64,000 nt of DNA from Rhizobium sp. FKY42 (lineage in GTDB: Bacteria > Pseudomonadota > Alphaproteobacteria > Rhizobiales > Rhizobiaceae), in the NCBI RefSeq assembly GCF_005222835.1, contig NZ_STGA01000006.1, forward strand, positions 62,001-126,000, in the 5' to 3' direction. Numbering within the stretch: position 1 is the stretch's first letter; every line of letters begins with the position of its first letter. Below are positions 57,807 to 64,000 of this stretch, piece by piece. Both the position numbers and the translations under genes were made by a program. Under the pieces are notes generated by a model. The model ran no database searches, was not told where the DNA came from, and saw only the letters and a program-made list of their open reading frames with translations.

Positions 57807-58190
57807 TTAGAAATAACCGAAGACATAGCCCAGCGGCAGGGCGGCCGTTACAATCTGGAAGAGAACATAAGCAATATTTCGCGCAGTCACGCCACGATCA
57901 AAGATCAGTGAAACAAGACGGCCAAGCACCGAAACAGCCGCGGCGACACCCAGCGCCAGGTAGGTCCAGTCCTGAGCCAGGAAAAGCGCTGTCAGACCCA
58001 GGCCCAGTTGCAGGCCGCCATTTGATCGAATGGTCGCGAAACCCTCCGGTGTCACTTCTCCGACGCTAAATCCGAAAAGTTTGAGTGCCGTCGAAGGCAG
58101 GGCGAACTGAAGGAGGCCGTGCAGTGCGAGAAGGCAGGCGCCGAGATAGGCGAGCCGTTCCGGGAGTTCTGTTGGAAAATAAAGCTCCAT
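57807..58190 (-). CDS. DUF4345-like small integral membrane protein
   Basis: A 127-residue protein with about four hydrophobic segments (residues ~15-30, 60-78, 80-95 and 105-125) and the pattern ALHGLLQFALPST followed by RSNGGLQLGLGLTALFLA, which resembles DUF4345 proteins. Function unknown. It lies downstream of priA (60 bases) on the same strand. Confidence 0.78.
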   Translation of the reverse strand: MELYFPTELPERLAYLGACLLALHGLLQFALPSTALKLFGFSVGEVTPEGFATIRSNGGLQLGLGLTALFLAQDWTYLALGVAAAVSVLGRLVSLIFDRGVTARNIAYVLFQIVTAALPLGYVFGYF

Positions 58191-58250
58191 GTCGTGCTGT
58201 CACTTTCTGCGAATCGCTCTCCTGCGGAATATCAGGCAGAGCTTGGATTT

Positions 58251-60482
58251 TCAAAGGAAGCTTTGCGGATCCACATCAAGCTGCACCTGAATGGTGCCGC
58301 GCGCCTTTGGTCCGTTCGCCAGCATGGTGCGCAAGAAACCCTGCATATCGCTGTTGCGGCGACCATGCACCAGGAGACGGAAACGGTGGCGCCCCCGTAC
58401 AATGGCAAGGGGCGCTTCGGCCGGACCCAGAACAGTGACACCTGAAACCTTGGGCGCTGCATTGCGCAAGCCCCTGGCGTGCGTTTCGGCATCGACCCGC
58501 GTATCTGCGGAAACGATGATGGACGCGAGCCTACCAAAAGGCGGCAGAAGCGCCCTCTCCCGCTCACCGATTTCCCGCTCGTAGAAGGCGGAGGCATCAC
58601 CGGACGCTATAGCCTGCATGACGGGGTGCTGTGGCTGATAGGTCTGCAGAAGCCCATAGCTCTTCAAACCGGTTCTCCCGGCGCGACCGGTCACCTGGCT
58701 CAAGAGTTGAAAAGTGCGTTCCGCCGCGCGTGGATCACCGTTAGCCAGCCCGAGATCCGCATCCACGATGCCAACAAGCGTCATCAGCGGAAAATTATGG
58801 CCCTTGGCAACAAGCTGTGTGCCGATCACGATGTCCACTTCACCCTTGGCAATCGCCTCCAGTTCCAGCCGCATGCGCTTCACTCCACCCAGGAGATCGG
58901 ACGACATGACAATGGTTCGGGAATCTGGGAAATGACGCTCCACCTCCTCGGCAATCCGCTCGACGCCCGGACCGCAGGCAACAAGATGATCGAAGGTGCC
59001 GCATTCTGGACACGCCTCGGGCGTCTTTTCCGCATAGCCGCATTGGTGGCACTGGATCTGATTGCGGAATCGATGCTCAACCAGCCAGCTCGAACATTGC
59101 GGGCATTGAAAGCGATGCCCGCACACACGACAGAGCGTCAGCGGTGCGTAACCACGGCGATTGAGAAAGAGAAGCGCCTGCTCCCTCTTCTCGATAGTCT
59201 TTCCAATTGCCCGCAACATGACAGGCGAGAGAAAGCCGCCCTTGGCAGGTGGATGCCGCCGCATATCGACGAGATGCAGGTCCGGCATGGCCGCATCGCC
59301 AAATCGGGTTGGCAGATGGACCACATGATACCGGCCGCTCTGACCGTTGACCTGGCTTTCAACGGACGGCGTAGCCGACACAAGGACGATGGGGAATTGG
59401 CCAATGCGTGCCCGCACCACTGCCATGTCGCGCGCATTATAAAAGATACGGTCTTCCTGTTTGTAGGCGGGATCGTGCTCTTCATCGACAACGATAAGAC
59501 CAAGCTCCTCGAAGGGAAGAAAGAGAGCGGATCGCGCTCCGGCCACGACACGCACCTCGCCGGTCACGACACCGCGCCACACTTTCTCACGCATGCGAGG
59601 CGCGAGATCTGAATGCCACTCGGCAGGCTTTGCCCCGAAGCGATCCTGAAAGCGTTCGAGAAAGCTGGAAGTCAGCGCAATTTCCGGCAACAGGATCAGC
59701 ACCTGCTTCCCCAGACGCAACGCTTCGGCAATCGCTTCGAAATAGACTTCCGTTTTGCCGGAACCGGTCACGCCATCGATCAGAGAGGCCGAGAAGCCAG
59801 CCGTCTGAACCGCTTCCACCAGTTCGGAGGCGGCCTGCTTCTGTGGTCCATCGATGCGCGGCGCGACATAGTTTGGATCAGGAACGGCAACGACCGGCGG
59901 CGGCGGGAGAAAGACGGTCTCGAACAATCCCTGTTTCACCAGACCATCCACCACGCTGAGCGAAACACCGGCGGCATGCGCAAGACCACTGCGCGTCCAG
60001 GGAATGTCTTCCTCAAGCGTTTGCAAAACACGCTGACGTGCCGGGGTCATGCGATCAGGTTCACCGCCTGCGAAACGCAGTGCTTCGATCATCGGCTCCG
60101 GCTCCAATGCCGCAGGGGCACGAATTGCCATGCGCGCCACAAGACCGGGCGGTGACAGAGTATAGGCAGAAACCCATTCAATGAATTCCCGCATTTCTTT
60201 CGTCAGGGGTGGGCAGTCGAACACCTGTTCGATCGGCCTCAGTTTCTTCGGATCAACTGGGCTGATTTCCTCCGGATTCCCCGTTTCATCCCAGACGACG
60301 CCGATGTGCTGACGCGGACCAACCGGCACCTGAACGACCGAACCTGCCTCGATGGCCACGCCTTCCGGCACAGCATAGCTATAGGCTTCCGGCACCGGCA
60401 GCGGCACCAGAACCGGCACAACGCGTTTCGGCACCGGTTTGTCGAACAGCGCACCGAAAAGGCTTTGCGAATCTTGCGTCAT
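58251..60482 (-). CDS. priA: Primosomal protein N' (replication restart helicase)
   Basis: A 743-residue 3'-5' helicase that reloads the replisome at stalled forks. Order: N-terminal 3' DNA-binding domain, helicase lobe 1 with Walker A GVTGSGKTEVY (~237-247) and DEEH box (VVDEEHD), zinc region with eight cysteines (CRVCGHRFQCPQC, CHQCGYAEKTPEACPECG), then lobe 2 and a C-terminal domain. ATG 60482 is preferred to a TTG at 60512, which has no ribosome-binding site. Confidence 0.97.
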   Translation of the reverse strand: MTQDSQSLFGALFDKPVPKRVVPVLVPLPVPEAYSYAVPEGVAIEAGSVVQVPVGPRQHIGVVWDETGNPEEISPVDPKKLRPIEQVFDCPPLTKEMREFIEWVSAYTLSPPGLVARMAIRAPAALEPEPMIEALRFAGGEPDRMTPARQRVLQTLEEDIPWTRSGLAHAAGVSLSVVDGLVKQGLFETVFLPPPPVVAVPDPNYVAPRIDGPQKQAASELVEAVQTAGFSASLIDGVTGSGKTEVYFEAIAEALRLGKQVLILLPEIALTSSFLERFQDRFGAKPAEWHSDLAPRMREKVWRGVVTGEVRVVAGARSALFLPFEELGLIVVDEEHDPAYKQEDRIFYNARDMAVVRARIGQFPIVLVSATPSVESQVNGQSGRYHVVHLPTRFGDAAMPDLHLVDMRRHPPAKGGFLSPVMLRAIGKTIEKREQALLFLNRRGYAPLTLCRVCGHRFQCPQCSSWLVEHRFRNQIQCHQCGYAEKTPEACPECGTFDHLVACGPGVERIAEEVERHFPDSRTIVMSSDLLGGVKRMRLELEAIAKGEVDIVIGTQLVAKGHNFPLMTLVGIVDADLGLANGDPRAAERTFQLLSQVTGRAGRTGLKSYGLLQTYQPQHPVMQAIASGDASAFYEREIGERERALLPPFGRLASIIVSADTRVDAETHARGLRNAAPKVSGVTVLGPAEAPLAIVRGRHRFRLLVHGRRNSDMQGFLRTMLANGPKARGTIQVQLDVDPQSFL

Positions 60483-60655
60483 TGCGCCGGACCATGCCTT
60501 GAAGCAGAACAAAAGGGAACCGCCATCAAAGCGGTTTTGCTCCAGAATATGGGGATTGATGGGCTAACCGCGCTGTCAGGGCTCCATGCTTAATGGAATC
60601 GTAATGCTCAAGCTAGACTCTGTTGCGCGATATTCGAACGCCCAACGGAGCGACG

Positions 60656-61591
60656 ATGAACGAGATCCTCATTCTGGCGACGCCCGAACTTTTGGACTAT
60701 CGACGTCAGTGGCTGGAGAGCCTCGCCAACGAAAAGCGTTTCGCGGACAATACCTTGACGGCTTACGAGCGCGACACCCGCCAGTTCCTGCAATTCCTGA
60801 CCATGCATCTTGGCAACCCACCGGGCCTTACTGACGTTCATACCCTGCGCACAGCAGACCTGCGTGCCTTCCTGGCGCAGCGCCGTCGCGATGGATCCGG
60901 CTCCCGCTCGCTCGGACGTCATCTGGCAGGCCTGCGCTCCTTTCTGCGCTATCTGGAGCGCAAGGGCCTGATCAATGCAGCCGCGGCAGGCGCAATCCGT
61001 GCCCCTCGCCAACCAAAATCCCTGCCCAAACCACTGACAGACCGTCAGGCTCTGGAGGTGGTGAGCACCCAGGCGCAATTGCAGGAGGAGGGTTGGATCG
61101 CCGCTCGCGATTCAGCGATCCTGACGCTTCTCTATGGCTGCGGTCTGCGCATCTCCGAGGCGCTTTCGCTGACGCCTGCCGACCTGCCTGCAGCAGCGAC
61201 ATCCATCCGGATTACCGGCAAGGGCGGGAAGACCAGGCTCGTCCCGCTTCTCGCAATCGTTCTGGATGCTGTTGCTCGCTACAAGGCGCTGTGCCCGTTC
61301 GAGTTGGTCACCGACAAACCGCTTTTTCGCGGTGCGCGCGGCGGCCCGCTTCAACCGGCGATCATCCAGCGCGAAATGCAAAAGCTGCGTGGCGCTCTGG
61401 GCCTGCCGGATAGCGCCACGCCCCACGCGTTACGCCACTCGTTTGCGACGCATCTTCTGGCGGGTGGGGGTGATTTGCGCACAATTCAGGAACTTCTGGG
61501 TCACGCCAGCCTTTCCACCACGCAAGTTTATACCGGTGTGGACGCCAATCGTTTGCTGGAAGTCTATGATCGGGCACACCCGCGCGCATGA
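60656..61591 (+). CDS. xerC: Site-specific tyrosine recombinase XerC
   Basis: A 311-residue partner of XerD for dimer resolution at dif. The core-binding domain is at residues ~10-105. Catalytic residues are R165 (CGLRISE), K189, H257 and R260 (HALRHSF), H283 (LLGHASLS) and Tyr292 (TTQVYTGV). ATG 60656 is preceded by CGGAG. It is divergent from priA, a common rhizobial arrangement. Confidence 0.94.
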   Translation: MNEILILATPELLDYRRQWLESLANEKRFADNTLTAYERDTRQFLQFLTMHLGNPPGLTDVHTLRTADLRAFLAQRRRDGSGSRSLGRHLAGLRSFLRYLERKGLINAAAAGAIRAPRQPKSLPKPLTDRQALEVVSTQAQLQEEGWIAARDSAILTLLYGCGLRISEALSLTPADLPAAATSIRITGKGGKTRLVPLLAIVLDAVARYKALCPFELVTDKPLFRGARGGPLQPAIIQREMQKLRGALGLPDSATPHALRHSFATHLLAGGGDLRTIQELLGHASLSTTQVYTGVDANRLLEVYDRAHPRA

Positions 61592-61684
61592 TGGACCCTT
61601 TGCCTGCCAGATATGTGGACGGACAGCAGCCATTAACCATGTTTCTTAAGACTACGGCTAGAACCGAAATCTAGGGTGAACATC

Positions 61685-62785
61685 ATGAACACGCGCGCAC
61701 CCCATTTCGTCTCTCTCCGTAGCCTATTGTCCCGCAGTCTCGTTTCCCGAACCGGCAGCGAGCTTGCTTTGGGCATGATAGCCCTGCTGCATCTTTTGGC
61801 GCTCCTGTCTTTCTTCTTTGTGCTGGGTCTCGCAAGCGAGGCGAAATCGGCAGAGGAAGCATGCCGGGGCAGCAATCTGCTGGTCGAAATGGAAAAGAGC
61901 GACCCTGCCCGCTATCGCACCATACAGGCAGAAAGCGAGAAGGTTGCCAACGGCAAGGGCACGTTCTGGAAGATTGAAAAGCCGGGCGTAGCGCCCTCAT
62001 GGTTGCTGGGCACCATGCATGTTACGGATCCGGGCGTGCTGAAGATGCCGACAGGCGCCCCTTATGCGCTCTCCAAGTCCAAAGTCGTCATCATCGAGTC
62101 CGATGAAATCCTGGATGAAAAGAAGGCCGCAGCCGCAATGCTGGCAAGGCCGGAACTCACCATGATGATGAATGGCAAGTCCATTCAGGACTATCTGAGC
62201 CCTGAGGACAAGGCAAAACTGGAGGCAGGACTGAAGGAGCGCGGCATCCCGCTGGCAGCTGTTTCACGCATGCAGCCCTGGATGCTTTCCAGCTTTCTGG
62301 CAATGCCCGCCTGCGAACTGAACCGCAAGGCAAAAGGGGCCGCCTTCCTCGACAAAAAAATCGCCGACGACGCGATGAAGGCCGGTATTCCTGTAAAGGG
62401 ACTCGAGACCATGCAGGAGCAGCTCTCGGCCATGGCTTCCATCTCGACGGAGTTCCACATCAAATCACTGATTGAAATGATCAGCCTTGGCGCGAAGATG
62501 GATGACGTGACCGCGACAATGCGGGACCTCTACATTTCGGGAGAGATTGGCCTGACCATGCCGATGCTGAAGTCACTTTCCCCGGACGGCAGTGACGGCG
62601 AAGGTTATGCCGAATTTGAAGAGCGCATCGTTCGCCAGCGCAACCATACCATGGCAGAGCGGGCCCTGCCGATGTTGAACGGTGGCGGCGCCTTCATGGC
62701 CGTTGGCGCTCTGCATCTCGTGGGAGACGAAGGCCTCGTCTCCCTGCTGCGTACTCAAGGATTTACGGTTACCCGCGCCGAGTGA
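61685..62785 (+). CDS. TraB/GumN family protein
   Basis: A 366-residue protein with an N-terminal hydrophobic segment near residues 25-50, then TFWKIEKPGVAPSWLLGTMHVTDPGVLKMP, the GTMH motif of the TraB/GumN/PrgY family (Tiki-type putative metalloprotease fold). A second family motif near the C-terminus reads GGGAFMAVGALHLVGDEGLVSLL. The family's bacterial role is poorly known. ATG 61685 follows AGGGTG; a GTG at 61676 is possible. It is convergent with cytochrome b561 two bases away. Confidence 0.88.
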   Translation: MNTRAPHFVSLRSLLSRSLVSRTGSELALGMIALLHLLALLSFFFVLGLASEAKSAEEACRGSNLLVEMEKSDPARYRTIQAESEKVANGKGTFWKIEKPGVAPSWLLGTMHVTDPGVLKMPTGAPYALSKSKVVIIESDEILDEKKAAAAMLARPELTMMMNGKSIQDYLSPEDKAKLEAGLKERGIPLAAVSRMQPWMLSSFLAMPACELNRKAKGAAFLDKKIADDAMKAGIPVKGLETMQEQLSAMASISTEFHIKSLIEMISLGAKMDDVTATMRDLYISGEIGLTMPMLKSLSPDGSDGEGYAEFEERIVRQRNHTMAERALPMLNGGGAFMAVGALHLVGDEGLVSLLRTQGFTVTRAE

Positions 62786-62787
62786 TG

Positions 62788-63282
62788 TTATACGCCCCGG
62801 GTCATACGGGCCATAACGTCGGTCTTCCAGTAGAACTGATGAAGAAGCGCCCCCCCCAAATGTGCGGCCAGAAGAAGCCAGAGAACGGCCTTCAGGACAT
62901 CGGCATGCAGATCCCCGGCTGAGCCGATATTGAAATAGTAGGCAGCAGCACCACTGACCGGCATTGCGAAGAGCAGAACATACAGCAATCCGTGAGTGAG
63001 CTTCGCAGCCATTCGCAACAGTGCCGGCTCAGCCGACGGCGGCTGCGGAGCGCCCTGAACCAAGCGAAGCCCGATACGAACGACCGCGAGAAGCAGGATG
63101 GCAAAACCGACATAGGCATGAATGTTGGCACTCGCCAGATCATCCGGTGTGACTGGCTGACCTCGCTTTACCAGATGATGCCAATGTTCCATTCCGTCGG
63201 CGAAGATCAAATTGAAAAAAATCAACAAAGCCATTCCCCAATGAAGAATGCGCTGCGGAATTGAATAGGAAACCGGTTGCAT
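62788..63282 (-). CDS. Cytochrome b561
   Basis: A 164-residue four-helix membrane cytochrome. Histidines able to bind two b hemes are in RILHWGMALL (helix 1), ANIHAYVGF, LTHGLLYVLL and LLAAHLGGALLHQFYWK. Transfers electrons from quinol, in some relatives to superoxide. A run of eight G on the coding strand (62850-62857) lies within the last helix. It is monocistronic, between the TraB-like gene and lpd. Confidence 0.92.
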   Translation of the reverse strand: MQPVSYSIPQRILHWGMALLIFFNLIFADGMEHWHHLVKRGQPVTPDDLASANIHAYVGFAILLLAVVRIGLRLVQGAPQPPSAEPALLRMAAKLTHGLLYVLLFAMPVSGAAAYYFNIGSAGDLHADVLKAVLWLLLAAHLGGALLHQFYWKTDVMARMTRGV

Positions 63283-63351
63283 GAATCACCTTTGATGAAC
63301 TGGGGTTGGATGCCTTATTGCCGAAGACCCTGCAACTAAACTGAACGCACA

Positions 63352-63384
63352 ATAAAACACCCCGCCTGCCGGGCAAGCGGGGTG
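63352..63384 (-). terminator. Intrinsic terminator of lpd
   Basis: CACCCCGC and GCGGGGTG pair perfectly over 8 bp around an 11-base loop, and on the minus strand TTTTATT follows. It is 31 bases after the lpd stop. Confidence 0.9.
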
Positions 63385-63414
63385 CTAGAAATGTTAGACG
63401 CCGATAAGGATCGA

Positions 63415-64000
<586 letters not shown>

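Overview
The window reads as chromosome of an alphaproteobacterium of the Hyphomicrobiales, most probably Rhizobiaceae (Rhizobium/Agrobacterium relatives). The grounds are a C4-pathway 5-aminolevulinate synthase (hemA), a TamA/TamB pair, ExoD, an ScfR-type propionyl-CoA regulator, an fds-type NAD formate dehydrogenase operon and an F1 operon atpHAGDC. Coding density is high and the base composition is GC-rich. No rRNA or species marker is present, so I name no species. There is no prophage, insertion sequence, CRISPR array or replication origin. Nearly everything is housekeeping or central metabolism.

Layout. 1-9.4 kb: J-domain protein, BolA, CorC-type protein, aroB-aroK, a small membrane protein and xerD, accA, a lipoprotein L,D-transpeptidase, TusA and a CobW GTPase. 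9.4-16 kb: a D,D-carboxypeptidase, an M20 amidohydrolase, tRNA-Arg(CCT), ExoD, an orphan small protein beside an AT-rich gap, an FAD oxidoreductase and dxr. 16-25.9 kb: a propionyl-CoA module (pccB, yghU-like GST, two tandem paralogous unknowns, pccA, scpA) with a divergent ScfR-like regulator. A parDE toxin-antitoxin pair sits antisense between pccA and scpA. 25.9-32.3 kb: a serine hydrolase, hemA with an upstream FNR/FixK-type box, and a molybdenum hydroxylase coxS-coxL-coxM carrying the form II (not true CO dehydrogenase) active-site motif.

32.5-42.8 kb: a glycine-zipper lipoprotein, tamA and a very large tamB containing seven near-regular ~106-residue repeats, then a CheW protein and an L-asparaginase. 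42.8-51.4 kb: a decayed oxalate/formate antiporter gene, fdsD, fdhD, fdsA, fdsB, fdsG and a LysR regulator. 51.4-57.5 kb: lactate dehydrogenase and the F1 ATP synthase operon. 57.8-64 kb: a DUF4345-like membrane protein, priA, xerC, a TraB/GumN protein, cytochrome b561 and the 3' part of lpd.

How they work together. Propionyl-CoA made from odd-chain or branched substrates would be carboxylated by PccAB and isomerised by ScpA to succinyl-CoA. Succinyl-CoA is also the substrate of HemA, which here may respond to low oxygen. Fds oxidises formate to CO2 with NAD, and FdhD supplies sulfur for its cofactor. The adjacent formate/oxalate carrier is broken by several independent lesions. XerC and XerD are both encoded here and would act together on the chromosomal dif site.

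The points I find most worth a second look are the TamB repeat array, the duplicated unknown gene inside the pcc cluster, the parDE insertion, the hemA anaerobic box and the OFA pseudogene. I see nothing that clearly amounts to a wholly new system.
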